Source of the DNA: Paenibacillus agaridevorans
Lineage (GTDB): Bacteria > Bacillota > Bacilli > Paenibacillales > Paenibacillaceae
Direction: 5' to 3'
Length of the DNA: 46,493 nucleotides
NCBI RefSeq assembly: GCF_003112455.1
Contig: NZ_BDQX01000016.1
Location: 1-46,493 of the forward strand
Shown: piece after piece, positions 8,701-16,694 of the stretch
Layout of the letters: the number at the start of each line of letters is the position of its first letter
How positions within the stretch are numbered: position 1 is the stretch's first letter
Position numbers and translations under genes: made by a program
The notes under the pieces: model-generated
Database searches by the model: none
Told to the model about the DNA's origin: nothing
What the model saw: only the letters and a program-made list of their open reading frames with translations

Positions 8701-9440
8701 ACGGCAACTATGTCCGAATCGAGGATAGCGAGGGCCATGATACGATCAAGGCTACGGTGGCGGCACAAGCCGCAACCACGCTGATTAGCGGCAAGAAGGT
8801 GGTCGCAGGCGTAAATGGCGAGTTCTATACGGAACAAGGTCCGGAAGGACACATGATCAAGGACGGCTCGTCCGTCATTAACGGCGTGCGGATATCGGGC
8901 GTCGATGGCAAAAACTATCCGCTCCACGGCTTCTTCGGCATCAAGGACGACGGAACGCCTGTCATTGGCACCTACGACGAGGATTGGGCGGACGTAAAAG
9001 ATGAACTGTATCAAGCTTCGGGCGGCCAATACTGGATGGTGAAGGACGGGGAGGTTCAGGACTTCCGCGGACAAGTCATCGCCAGTCCGTCTCATCCGGA
9101 TTACGACGAGCAAACCTACTATCGCCACAACGCCAGGCATCCCCGCACGGCGGTCGGCATCCGGAGCGACGGCAGCGTCTTCTTCGTGGTAGTGGACGGC
9201 AGAGGAGCGGACGGCTCGACCGGATTTTATATCGAAGAGCTGGGTCGCTATATGAAGGAGCTCGGCGCTTATCAAGCCTTGAACATGGACGGCGGCGGGT
9301 CTTCTACCTCGGTCACGATCAACGGCAGCGGAGGTTACGACATCAATAATACTCCGATTAACAAAGTCGACGGCATTAATACGCCCGGCGTGCCGCGTGA
9401 AGTGTTCTCCGGATTGCTCGTCGTCGTGGACGAGCCCTGA
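5784..9440 (+). CDS. Secreted triple-repeat (GLUG-like) protein with phosphodiester glycosidase domain
   Basis: This 1218-residue exported protein has a signal peptide (basic MRMRRLR, hydrophobic core, likely cleavage after AHA at residue 32). Three repeats of exactly 289 residues begin near residues 46, 335 and 624. Each carries AADLEQLRTN, SGTLDGNGH, a NLGTI...EAFVTG stretch and SNTGTIRHVYAD, typical of GLUG-type right-handed beta-helix surface proteins. From about residue 915 to the end is a phosphodiester glycosidase (NAGPA/DUF2233-like) domain with GVNGEFY, HPRTAVGI and NMDGGGSSTS near residue 1167. The family hydrolyses a sugar-1-phosphodiester; the human member uncovers mannose-6-phosphate. 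The start at 5784 has AAGGAGAGG 8 bases upstream. I infer an outside-acting enzyme that trims phosphodiester-linked glycans for the importer upstream. A terminator follows. Confidence 0.85.
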   Translation: MRMRRLRQTMFLLLSFILFMALLQPVPQRAHAESLSPSAIALASAADLEQLRTNLGGNYKLSADIALSGTFQPIPVFSGTLDGNGHIISGLTVAGSASQPRAAFIVDNYGLIEKIGFADVEVTSLDTNSSYWAAGVAARNLGTISEAFVTGEVSGGYRSAAIAVSNTGTIRHVYADAAVSAKVESGGLVAVSEAGSRLEGSYVVPNVQSADNNTGGITAYAYTGAVIRDNAVLSGTIISGGSNIGRIVGRLNGTPTLANNIASVEALVQGAAASGGTANNKHGQNATDAALGDPSLYESALGWDFGKLWRMSAVLDRPVLLNVSEQQSIELSTAADLEQLRTNPGLDYVLTADIALSGTFQPIPSFSGTLDGNGHVISGLTVAGSASQPKAAFIVDNYGVIERIGLTNVASTSLDANSTYWASGIAARNLGTIREAFVTGAVSGGYRGAAIAVSNSGTIRHVYADASVSARVESGGLVAVSEAGSRLESSYVVPDVESAESNTGGITAYAHTGAIIRDNAVLAGTIENGGSNIGRIVGRLNGTPTLANNIASAGALVQGSAVSGGTANNAQGLNATDVSLGDPWIYEETLGWNFSTIWRWSAALDRPVLRNVPEQQAIQLATAADLEQLRTNPGQDYVLAADIVLSGTFQPISSFSGTLDGNGHVISGLTVTGSVSQPKAAFVVDNHGVIERIGFADVDVTSLDTDSSYWAAGIAARNLGTIREAFVTGEVSGGYRSAAIAVSNTGTIRHVYADASVSARVESGGLVAVSESGSRLEGSYVVPDVSSAENNTGGVTAYAYTGAVIRGNAVLAGTINNTGGNIGRIAGRINGTPTLANNIASVNALVQGAAAAGGTASNGQGADATDQSLVSQAAYESTLGWNFGHIWVLDKEEGRPLLQSAPHAGQAYRPIVLSVLRDESITVSAGVVHRQMDFIDRYGQLQKANIIDVDLTRPDVSIIVGVKDNMIPPTDANGNYVRIEDSEGHDTIKATVAAQAATTLISGKKVVAGVNGEFYTEQGPEGHMIKDGSSVINGVRISGVDGKNYPLHGFFGIKDDGTPVIGTYDEDWADVKDELYQASGGQYWMVKDGEVQDFRGQVIASPSHPDYDEQTYYRHNARHPRTAVGIRSDGSVFFVVVDGRGADGSTGFYIEELGRYMKELGAYQALNMDGGGSSTSVTINGSGGYDINNTPINKVDGINTPGVPREVFSGLLVVVDEP
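5919..8519 (+). repeat. Three in-frame tandem repeats of 867 bp
   Basis: The equivalent GCGGATCTG/GCCGATTTG positions occur at 5919, 6786 and 7653, exactly 867 bp (289 codons) apart each time. The three units differ at many synonymous positions but keep identical length and most residues. Units 1 and 3 share details (for example VTSLDT and SSYWAAGIAARN variants) that unit 2 lacks. The pattern suggests duplication followed by drift with length held constant, as expected for stacked beta-helix coils. Confidence 0.93.
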
Positions 9441-9470
9441 AATCCTGAATGCTAAGGTACTGTACCTTGG

Positions 9471-9503
9471 ATCCCCGCTGCGAAGCGGGGATTGCTTCTT
9501 TTT
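9471..9503 (+). terminator. Rho-independent terminator of the first sugar operon
   Basis: A 9-bp perfect stem (ATCCCCGCT, loop GCGA, AGCGGGGAT) is followed by TGCTTCTTTTT. It lies 30 bases after the stop of the repeat/glycosidase gene, so it ends the five-gene operon and separates it from the MgtC-like gene. Confidence 0.9.
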
Positions 9504-9535
9504 GGGTAAGCGTAGAACAGAGAGGAGGAGAGCAG

Positions 9536-10072
9536 ATGAACGATATTCTGGCAGGCGTTATGGATGATTTGGCCCGTCATATGGAGCATTATTATGAAGC
9601 GTATATTCGTATCGTGCTCAGCGCGCTTGTCGGCCTGGCCATTGGCTGGGACCGGGAGGCCAAGAGCAAGCCGGCCGGGTTAAAAACCTATATGTACGTA
9701 TGCGTAGCCTGCACATTGATTACTCTGATTTCCATTAATAGCGTAGGCAGGCTAAGCGGTCAATATCCGAATACGATGATGGATCCGATGAGGCTGGCCG
9801 CGCAGATTGTGGCGGGGCTCGGTTTTCTCGGGGCAGGAGTTATCTTGAAGGACGGCTTGAAGGTAAAGGGACTCACGTCGGCGGCTATGATTCTGTTCGT
9901 CGGGGGAGCGGGGATTGGTTTGGGGGCAGGTTTCTACAGCTTTGTGCTGTTTGCCGTGCTGACGAGCATGACGGTTGCGCGAATTGCCAATTACGTCGAA
10001 CGTCAACGGTTTCGGAAAGAACATCGAATCGATTCGGCGGCCGACTCGGCAACGATAGTCGAGCAGGGCTGA
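9536..10072 (+). CDS. MgtC/SapB-family membrane protein
   Basis: A 178-residue integral membrane protein with about five hydrophobic segments. It carries the family signatures: the ALVGLAIGWDRE motif near residue 38, PAGLKTY near 50, and the AQIVAGLGFLGAGVILKDG stretch near 86-104. MgtC/SapB proteins are linked to growth under magnesium limitation and, in some species, to modulation of ATP synthase or other membrane transporters; the exact role here is unknown. The ATG at 9536 has GAGGAGG just upstream, which rules out the longer in-frame reading from 9449. It follows a terminator, so it is a separate transcription unit, apparently unrelated to the sugar genes. Confidence 0.88.
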   Translation: MNDILAGVMDDLARHMEHYYEAYIRIVLSALVGLAIGWDREAKSKPAGLKTYMYVCVACTLITLISINSVGRLSGQYPNTMMDPMRLAAQIVAGLGFLGAGVILKDGLKVKGLTSAAMILFVGGAGIGLGAGFYSFVLFAVLTSMTVARIANYVERQRFRKEHRIDSAADSATIVEQG

Positions 10073-10086
10073 CGATAAAGTGATGA

Positions 10087-10119
10087 AGGCTGCGCCCACG
10101 GCGAAAGGGTTAGCAGCCT
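10087..10119 (+). terminator. Weak terminator candidate after the MgtC-like gene
   Basis: AGGCTGC (10087-10093) pairs with GCAGCCT (10113-10119), with possible inner GCCC/GGGT pairing. Only a short pyrimidine stretch (CTTCC) follows, so it may be inefficient. Confidence 0.4.
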
Positions 10120-10178
10120 CTTCCACACTCGCAGCCAGGTTCGAATCTGTATCGATTGTGACCTAGACCAGCCCCGCC

Positions 10179-10404
10179 ATGGCTGCGTGCCCGCGACGAG
10201 TCGATTCGATAAAACCGCTCAAGTTGAAACAAACCGGCGACCGGTATCCGGGATTGGAACAAGCGACGGTGGATGTTATTCTCCGTACCGATACATTGGA
10301 CCAGTCGCGGATTATCGGCTTCGACCATTTTTCCATAGCGCGTACCAGAGAGCTTGATCCCGATATTGAGTTGGGAATGATCTGCAATGGATCATACACC
10401 GCGG
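10179..10404 (+). pseudogene. Relic of a glycerophosphodiester phosphodiesterase (C-terminal part)
   Basis: The forward frame here reads LKLKQTGDRYPGLEQ and then RIIGFDHFSIARTRELDPDI, which match the middle and C-terminal landmarks of GDPD-family enzymes (the ELK...YPG strand, and the SFDH...L...P.....G segment before the last strand). The N-terminal RGH and PENT catalytic region is absent upstream. The open frame runs on through a terminator hairpin to 10472 without a natural end. I read this as a decayed gene fragment rather than a working enzyme. The assignment rests on motif recognition alone. Confidence 0.6.
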
Positions 10405-10451
10405 AAATAAACGACGAGACTGCCCTTATCGGACAGCCCCGTCGTTTATTT
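10405..10451. terminator. Bidirectional terminator between converging units
   Basis: A perfect 12-bp stem (AAATAAACGACG at 10405-10416, CGTCGTTTATTT at 10440-10451) contains a further partly paired CTGCCC/GGACAG core. T-rich sequence follows on both strands. It lies 25 bases beyond the stop of the minus-strand GH2 gene and ends that operon; on the plus strand it would end the GDPD relic. Confidence 0.85.
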
Positions 10452-10476
10452 GTTTACCGCAATAGAATGTAATGCG

Positions 10477-12237
10477 TTAACCCAAGTTCACTTCCCGAAT
10501 CGTCTCGATCGGGATCTTCGGCTCGCGGCGGTCGTTCATGACGCCGTTGACCTCCTGCTGGACGTCGGTGATTTGGGTGTAGCAGTAGCCGACGATATAG
10601 TCGGTTTCCCTGATGGCCTCGTGAATGCCGCGGAAGCGGGCAATGTAGCCCTCCATCGTCGACTCCTGGTTGCCGTAGCCCCAGCCGGTGCCCGTCTGAA
10701 GAGCGATGCCGCCGAATTCGCTGATGATGATCGGCTGTCCCCCGTATTTGTAGCCATCCGCATAAGCGTACCTCGAATTGTTGAAGGAAATCTCGTTGCT
10801 CGTAATGTCATCCTTGTTCGCGTACCGCTTTACGAACTCTTCCTTCGTTTCCACATAGTCATGCAGCGTTAGAATATCGGATACCGTGTGCTCCCAGCCG
10901 TCGTTGGAGATGACGGGACGATGGGGGTCGAACGCCTTCGTCAGATGGTAGATCGCTTCGGTCAGCTTCTGCTGCCGGACATCCTTGGCGATGTTCGGCA
11001 CGCCCCACGATTCGTTGAACGGCACCCAGGTAATGATGGAAGGATGGTTATACTGCTGCCGGACGACTTCCATCCATTCCGTCGTAAATTTCTGGATCGT
11101 GTTGTCGTTGAACTCGAACGGCGCCGCCATCTCGGACCAGACGAGCAGTCCTTTCACATCGCACCAGTAGAGGAAACGCGCGTCCTCCACCTTCATATGC
11201 TTGCGCACGCCGTTGTAGCCCATGGCGAGCATCCGGTCTATGTCCTCGATAAGGGCTTCCTCGGAAGGAGGGGAGAGATGGCTGTCCGGCCAATAACCTT
11301 GATCCAGCACCAGGCGCTGATAGATCGGGATGTTATTCAGCAGCACCTTGCTCTTCTCGATGGAGATCTTCCGCATGCCGAAGTAGGCATAGACATGATC
11401 AAGCTTCTCGTCGCCACGATAAAGGATGAATTCCACATCGTACAGGTTGGGGTGATTCGGCGACCAAAGGCGGGACTTCCAAGGGCCGTTCGCCTCGTGC
11501 ACGAGATCCACGTCGAGCTGCAGCCATGGGCGATCGATCGTCAGGCTGACCTGCTTCACTTGCCGCCCCTTCAGACTGATAACCGTCTCCAGACGGATAT
11601 CGCCGGCTGAGAGGTCGCCCTTGACTTGGTAAGCGAGGCTGACCGAACGGGTATCGATGTCGGGTGTTATTTTGACGGAATCGACGTGGACGGAATTGAC
11701 GCATTCCAGCCAGACGGATTGCCAGATGCCCGTCGTCTGCACGTAGAAACATTCGAAGTTGTTCTCGACCCACCGCTGCTTGCCGCGCGGCTGGGTGGCA
11801 TCCAGGCTGTCCTCCGCTTTTACCGTCAAATGATTGGCCTCTCCAATGTTGATATAAGGCGTAATGTCGAACGAGAAGGCCGCATAGCCGCCTTGATGCG
11901 AGCCGACAAAGATGCCGTTGACCCACACCTTGGCGATGTAGTCCACCGCCTGGAAGTGAAGCAGTACTTGCTTGCCGGCCATGTCCGGCGAGATGTCGAG
12001 CTGCCGATGGTACCAGACATGGGGGTGATGACTCTCGTCGCCGATGCCGCTTGCTTTGGTTTCGTAGGTAAACGGAACCGTAATTTTGCGATCACCCGTG
12101 AAGTTGATGTGCCAGCCGTTTCTCTCCCCGATGTTGCCGTCATCGAAGCCGCAATCCCATTCGCCGTTCAGATTGATCCAGTTCTCCCTTACGAATCCGG
12201 GGCGCGGGTAATCTTTGATGTACATTTTGGTCGTCAT
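10477..12237 (-). CDS. Glycoside hydrolase family 2 (beta-galactosidase/glucuronidase-like)
   Basis: A 586-residue retaining glycosidase. Residues 1-180 form the GH2 sugar-binding jelly-roll (INLNGEW, VWYHR, VWVNG, GGYAAFSFDIT), then comes an immunoglobulin-like domain, then the TIM barrel from about 290. The acid/base Glu is E409 in WVPFNESWG and the nucleophile is E507 in IIISEFGG. No signal peptide is present, so it acts on imported oligosaccharides in the cytoplasm. TAGGAG precedes ATG 12237. It is the last gene of the operon that includes a GH43-family enzyme and a CUT1 importer, 46 bases behind the GH43 gene. Specificity (galactoside, glucuronide, arabinoside) cannot be read from the sequence. 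Confidence 0.9.
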   Translation of the reverse strand: MTTKMYIKDYPRPGFVRENWINLNGEWDCGFDDGNIGERNGWHINFTGDRKITVPFTYETKASGIGDESHHPHVWYHRQLDISPDMAGKQVLLHFQAVDYIAKVWVNGIFVGSHQGGYAAFSFDITPYINIGEANHLTVKAEDSLDATQPRGKQRWVENNFECFYVQTTGIWQSVWLECVNSVHVDSVKITPDIDTRSVSLAYQVKGDLSAGDIRLETVISLKGRQVKQVSLTIDRPWLQLDVDLVHEANGPWKSRLWSPNHPNLYDVEFILYRGDEKLDHVYAYFGMRKISIEKSKVLLNNIPIYQRLVLDQGYWPDSHLSPPSEEALIEDIDRMLAMGYNGVRKHMKVEDARFLYWCDVKGLLVWSEMAAPFEFNDNTIQKFTTEWMEVVRQQYNHPSIITWVPFNESWGVPNIAKDVRQQKLTEAIYHLTKAFDPHRPVISNDGWEHTVSDILTLHDYVETKEEFVKRYANKDDITSNEISFNNSRYAYADGYKYGGQPIIISEFGGIALQTGTGWGYGNQESTMEGYIARFRGIHEAIRETDYIVGYCYTQITDVQQEVNGVMNDRREPKIPIETIREVNLG

Positions 12238-12283
12238 GTCTGTTAGGTCTCCTATTCCCTTAAAACTCTATTTAATTAAAATG

Positions 12284-14815
12284 TTAGTCCAGCGGGTAGA
12301 CGTTTACGTTCGAAAATACCCAGCCTGTCGAGCCCGTCCGGAGGCCGATCCGCCCTCTCAGGAAAGCGTTGGGGTCGGTCCAAGAGAGCAACGGTTCGTC
12401 GTTTTCTCCGGCGTATGCCGCGATGACATTGCCTTCAAGCTTGACGGTAATGCGTTCCGGATTGCCGGGTGTCAGTTCAAGTTGGCCAGAGTCGAGCTCT
12501 TCGTTGATTTCATAGCTGATACGTCTGAGGATGACTCTTCCGTTGCGGAAAGCCAGCTCGTAGCCCATAAAGGAATCCGCCACCTGGTCGCGGAAATCGG
12601 ATTCGTTGCTCGTCCGCAGCAGCACCGCGGCTTCTCCAAGCGTATCTTCGGTTAGCGTCAGGTCGATTTCGACCTTATAATCGGTCCAGCGAGGATCGCC
12701 GGCGAACAGCTTGCTGTCGCGCGCCTCCGACATGACCCGGAACTGCCCGTCCTCCTCGATCCAGGTTCCGAACTGATCTCCTTCGTCGTAGGAGATGGCC
12801 GTCTCTGCCGACACGGCCGTCGTTTCCAGGCTTTCGATGTAGCGCAGGGTGACTTTGCCTCTGGCAGGAGAGAGGGTCAGCCACTGCGGTCCGCTCTCCA
12901 ATTGGAGCGTGCCGAGCGGCACTTTGGTCCAGTCCTCGTCTTCGGCGAACCAGCGTTCCTCCACCTTAAATGCGCGGCTCCCGCCCGTCGAGGAGAGTTT
13001 GAGCTCTGCTCCGACGGAATCCCGCGATACCATGGCGGAGAACAGGTAGGAGCCGCTCTCCTTAACCGTGATAGGGAAGGAAAGTGGCGAGCCCTTCCCG
13101 AGCTTCACCGCGAGACTGCCGTCAGGCGTGGAGTAGCCGCCGAGCGCGGACTCGCTCGCATCGCCTTCCGCCGCGCCGTTCGAGCCTGTTGCATCGCCGT
13201 TTGCCGCTTTTCCGCCCGCCAGCGCAGTCGTCTTGCCGCCGCTCGAACCTGTTGCGCCGCCGTCAGCCCCTACGCCATGCGCCGCTTCCAACACGCCCGG
13301 CACATGCTTTACGACGGCCTGGTCGCTGCTGCCTCCCGCGTCGTTGGAGAACGCCGTGTAGTGCAGCTCCGGCTCCATGCCGGATGTCCAGGCGTAGCCG
13401 ATCTTGCCTGGCGCGCCGCGCAGCTCCTTGTTGTCGATCAGCAGCAGGCCGTCCCAATAGACGCGGGTGCCGTCGCCGTCCGCTTCGATCCGGATCGCGT
13501 GAAGCTTGGCGAGATCCATGCCTTCCGGCAGCGGAGCGTTCTCTAGAGCGGTCGCCTTGCCGTCCGCAACTTCCTTCAGCGCCAGTTGCCGGGCGCCCGG
13601 CATGAGCTCGACGGCACGATAACGCCCCGCGTCTTCGTAAGAGAATACTGCCGAGAAGCGGGCATCCTCGGACAGTCCACCCGAAGGGGCGACGACGGCA
13701 TTAAATTCCGCGGTGAAGCGGCCCGACGCGGCTTCGCGCGCTACCCACGCCTCCGCAGTCCCGTCGATCTCGACTTGCTCCCAGCGACTCTCGTCAAGAG
13801 AAGCTCCGTCCCCAAGCGCGTCATGAAAGACCGGCAAAGCCGGCGCTTGCATCGGGACGTCGTACGTGGGACCGTTGACCGACATTTTGTCGCCGTTGAA
13901 CAGGAGCCGGTCCATATTGAACATCCGGACGGGAGGACCCTCAGCGGAACGGCCGATCAGATTGTGATAGACGATATAATACGAATCCATGTCGGGTCCC
14001 ATAACGGTAGCGCTATGGCCGAGCCCGTTAAAGTCATCTTCGGTGGAGATGATAATGGGATTGTTCTCCGGAATCGTGTAGATGCCGAGCGGCGAATCCC
14101 GTTTCACTCCGTAGTTGACCCGATATCCCTTGCTAAATACGTGATTGCCCGTGTAGGTCATGAAGTAACGCCCGCCGCGCTTAATGATCGACGAACCTTC
14201 CGTCCAATGGCCAAGCGACGTGTTAAGTTTTTCGCCGGCAGATTCTACCGTTAGCGGGTCAGTCATCGCATGAGCCACGATGCCGCCGGTCTCGGCGCGG
14301 GTGAAGTACCACTTGGCATCGTCGTCGATGAAGACGGAGCCGTCGATCGTCAGCCCGAAGTTGTCTGTACGTACCTCAAATGGCCCGGTCGGCGAATCGC
14401 TTTGCAGCACATAATGGCCTTTGCCGGCAGGCGATGTATACATATAAAAGGAACCGTTCCAATAGACGACCTCGGGCGCATAGGCGCCTTCCGTCAGCGG
14501 ATCCTCGGTCACCAGCCCTTCGTAGGTCCAGTCGACGAGATTGTCGGAGCTCCATGCCTTTATCCCGACTCGCCAATCCTTGGTACTGCAATACAAATAA
14601 TATTTGCCGTTATGGCGCAGCACGTAAGGATCGCCGATGCCGTAATCCTCCCATTCGTCTTCGAGCTTCATGGGATTGCTGTATGTGTGTTCCATTGCAG
14701 GCGCCTCCCGTACGATATCCTCATCCTTATGTCCAAGCAGTTCGTATGCTGCCGCGCAGGCGATAATGAACACGGCTCCTGCAACCAGCAGTATCTTTTT
14801 TTTCTTCGTAGCCAT
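12284..14815 (-). CDS. Membrane-anchored or lipoprotein GH43-family glycosidase with two laminin-like modules
   Basis: An 843-residue multidomain enzyme. The N-terminus (KKKK then a hydrophobic stretch ending IIAC at Cys20) could be a lipoprotein signal or an uncleaved anchor, so it acts outside the cell. Residues 45-330 form the five-bladed GH43 domain with the catalytic triad D62 (GDPYVL), D158 (TIDGS) and E206 (TEGSS). A beta-sandwich follows (about 345-510), then a Gly/Ala/Ser-rich linker (about 520-570), then two further beta domains, the last resembling the 3-keto-disaccharide hydrolase/LamG-like fold. GH43 enzymes usually remove arabinofuranosyl or xylosyl units. The gene starts 3 bases after the permease stop (AAGGGGTAG as binding site), so it is translationally coupled to the transporter. 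Confidence 0.87.
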   Translation of the reverse strand: MATKKKKILLVAGAVFIIACAAAYELLGHKDEDIVREAPAMEHTYSNPMKLEDEWEDYGIGDPYVLRHNGKYYLYCSTKDWRVGIKAWSSDNLVDWTYEGLVTEDPLTEGAYAPEVVYWNGSFYMYTSPAGKGHYVLQSDSPTGPFEVRTDNFGLTIDGSVFIDDDAKWYFTRAETGGIVAHAMTDPLTVESAGEKLNTSLGHWTEGSSIIKRGGRYFMTYTGNHVFSKGYRVNYGVKRDSPLGIYTIPENNPIIISTEDDFNGLGHSATVMGPDMDSYYIVYHNLIGRSAEGPPVRMFNMDRLLFNGDKMSVNGPTYDVPMQAPALPVFHDALGDGASLDESRWEQVEIDGTAEAWVAREAASGRFTAEFNAVVAPSGGLSEDARFSAVFSYEDAGRYRAVELMPGARQLALKEVADGKATALENAPLPEGMDLAKLHAIRIEADGDGTRVYWDGLLLIDNKELRGAPGKIGYAWTSGMEPELHYTAFSNDAGGSSDQAVVKHVPGVLEAAHGVGADGGATGSSGGKTTALAGGKAANGDATGSNGAAEGDASESALGGYSTPDGSLAVKLGKGSPLSFPITVKESGSYLFSAMVSRDSVGAELKLSSTGGSRAFKVEERWFAEDEDWTKVPLGTLQLESGPQWLTLSPARGKVTLRYIESLETTAVSAETAISYDEGDQFGTWIEEDGQFRVMSEARDSKLFAGDPRWTDYKVEIDLTLTEDTLGEAAVLLRTSNESDFRDQVADSFMGYELAFRNGRVILRRISYEINEELDSGQLELTPGNPERITVKLEGNVIAAYAGENDEPLLSWTDPNAFLRGRIGLRTGSTGWVFSNVNVYPLD

Positions 14816-14818
14816 GGT

Positions 14819-15658
14819 CTACCCCTTAATCCCGCTAATCGCCATGGATTCGATAAAGTATCGCTGCGCCATAAAAAAGACGATGACGACCGGGATCAGC
14901 GCGATAATGGATGCCGCCATGAGCGCCGGATAATTGGAGGTCGATATATAGGACGATTGCATGCTGGCGATGAGGACCTGAATCGTCTGTTTCTCCGGCG
15001 TGTGCAGGTAGATAAGCGGACCCAGAAAGTCATTCCAGATGCCCATGAAGCCCAGCGCCGCCTGAGCGGCAATCGCCGGCTTCGCGATCGGAATCGCGAC
15101 CGTCAAAAACGTGCGGAAGTAGCTGGCTCCGTCGATCTTGGCCGCATCGATCAATTCACTCGGGATGGAGCCCTGCATGAACTGACGAAAGAAGAAGATC
15201 GTTACGATATTGCCGAACAATCCCGGCACGATGAGTGGAAGGAGGGTGTCGACCCAGCCGACCTCGGAGAAGCCGATGTACTGCGGGATCATGACGACGG
15301 AATACGGGATCATCATGGTGCCGAGCAGAGCAAGAAAGAGGCCCTCCTTAAACGGGAAGTCGAATTTCGAGAAGGCGTAGGCCGCCATCGTCGATATAAA
15401 AATGCCGATCGTCAGCACCGTTACGACGATGATCGTACTGTTTAGGAAGCCAAACAGGAGCGGCGCTTTCGCCCATACGTCCTGGTAGTTGCTCCATGTG
15501 GCCGGATCCGGAATCCATTTTGGCGGAATATCGAACACGTTTTTTTGCGACTTGAGAGAGGTGGATATCGTCCAGGCCAACGGTCCAAGCATGATGACGG
15601 AACCGGCCAGGAGCAAAATATAAATGAACAAGTTCGTCAGACGACGTTTCAGCGCCAT
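14819..15658 (-). CDS. Carbohydrate ABC transporter permease (MalG-type)
   Basis: A 279-residue inner-membrane subunit with six membrane segments, an EAA-type loop (ELIDAAKIDGASYFRTF) near residues 160-177 and the SMAISGIKG C-terminus typical of MalG-like subunits. AGGAGGGAC precedes ATG 15658. It lies 13 bases behind its partner permease and 3 bases ahead of the GH43 gene. With the binding protein upstream it forms a CUT1 importer; no ATPase gene is present. Confidence 0.93.
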   Translation of the reverse strand: MALKRRLTNLFIYILLLAGSVIMLGPLAWTISTSLKSQKNVFDIPPKWIPDPATWSNYQDVWAKAPLLFGFLNSTIIVVTVLTIGIFISTMAAYAFSKFDFPFKEGLFLALLGTMMIPYSVVMIPQYIGFSEVGWVDTLLPLIVPGLFGNIVTIFFFRQFMQGSIPSELIDAAKIDGASYFRTFLTVAIPIAKPAIAAQAALGFMGIWNDFLGPLIYLHTPEKQTIQVLIASMQSSYISTSNYPALMAASIIALIPVVIVFFMAQRYFIESMAISGIKG

Positions 15659-15671
15659 GTCGCGGTCCCTC

Positions 15672-16568
15672 CTAATCCTGATAGACCCAACGCTTGGAGA
15701 AGCGGAATTGGATCAGTGTAACGATAAAGATAATAATGCCGAGCACCCAGGCAACCGAGCTCGCGTACCCCATATTGAAGTATCGGAACGCTTCCTGGAA
15801 AATGTAGAAGACGATCGTAGCCCCGCTATACTCGGGACCGCCGTCGACGGCCATAATGTACATCTGGCTAAACGACTGGAAGGTGCCGATGACGCCCATG
15901 ACAACCACGAAGAAGTGGATAGGCGATAGCAGCGGAAGCGTAATATGCTTGAATTGGTGCCAGCGGGTCGCCCCGTCCACCTCGGCCGCTTCGTAATAAG
16001 TGGAGGAGATTGCCTGCAGGCCGGCCAGATAAAGAACCATCGTGCCGCCTACGCCGCTCCACAATCCCATCAGGATAAACGAAGGTTTTACCCAGTTGGG
16101 ATCGCCCAGCCAGTTCGGTCCTTGCACACCAAAGATTTTCCAAATAAATTCGTTAATAATGCCGTAATCGTAATTCAGCATCCATTGCCAGAGCAGAGAA
16201 AGCGCCATTATTGGCGAAATGACCGGAATGTAATAGATGGTGCGGAATATCGAGATGCCCTTGAGAGAACGGTTCATCATAACGGCCAGCGTTAAAGCGC
16301 AGATCATGCCGAGCGGAATGCCGACAAGCAGCACAAGCGTGTTAAACAGCGATTTGTAAAATTTTTCGTCATCCAGCATCTTCGAGAAATTGTCGAGACC
16401 GATAAATTCGGCGGGAGTCAGCATGTCCCAAGACATAAAGCTCAGGCCGAACGAGGTGAGCAGCGGAGCGAGCCCAAAGATCAAAAATCCGAGTACGGGC
16501 GGCGTTACGAACAAGAGCGACCACATCATATCCTTGCGGCGATGCCCCGATAATTGATTCCACTTCAA
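15672..16568 (-). CDS. Sugar ABC transporter permease (MalF/UgpA-type)
   Basis: First permease of the GH43/GH2 operon, 298 residues, six membrane segments, with the EAA loop YYEAAEVDGATRWHQF near residues 213-228. The start codon is TTG at 16568, supported by GGGAGGAAT 8 bases upstream; no ATG nearby has a ribosome binding site. It heterodimerises with the MalG-type subunit encoded next. Confidence 0.92.
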   Translation of the reverse strand: MKWNQLSGHRRKDMMWSLLFVTPPVLGFLIFGLAPLLTSFGLSFMSWDMLTPAEFIGLDNFSKMLDDEKFYKSLFNTLVLLVGIPLGMICALTLAVMMNRSLKGISIFRTIYYIPVISPIMALSLLWQWMLNYDYGIINEFIWKIFGVQGPNWLGDPNWVKPSFILMGLWSGVGGTMVLYLAGLQAISSTYYEAAEVDGATRWHQFKHITLPLLSPIHFFVVVMGVIGTFQSFSQMYIMAVDGGPEYSGATIVFYIFQEAFRYFNMGYASSVAWVLGIIIFIVTLIQFRFSKRWVYQD

Positions 16569-16694
16569 ATGATATTCCTCCCTGGCAGCAAGCGAGAGGG
16601 CAAAGGCGCTGCCGTGCCGACACTCCGCCTTTACCCTCTACTACCGCATTAACTTGCAATAAGCTCTGTGAATGAAGCGAGAAGCTTCAATGGA

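Noticed and set aside
12902..15445. Several long plus-strand frames opposite the GH43 and permease genes
   Set aside because: They are antisense shadows; the opposite strand has motif-confirmed proteins with proper starts.
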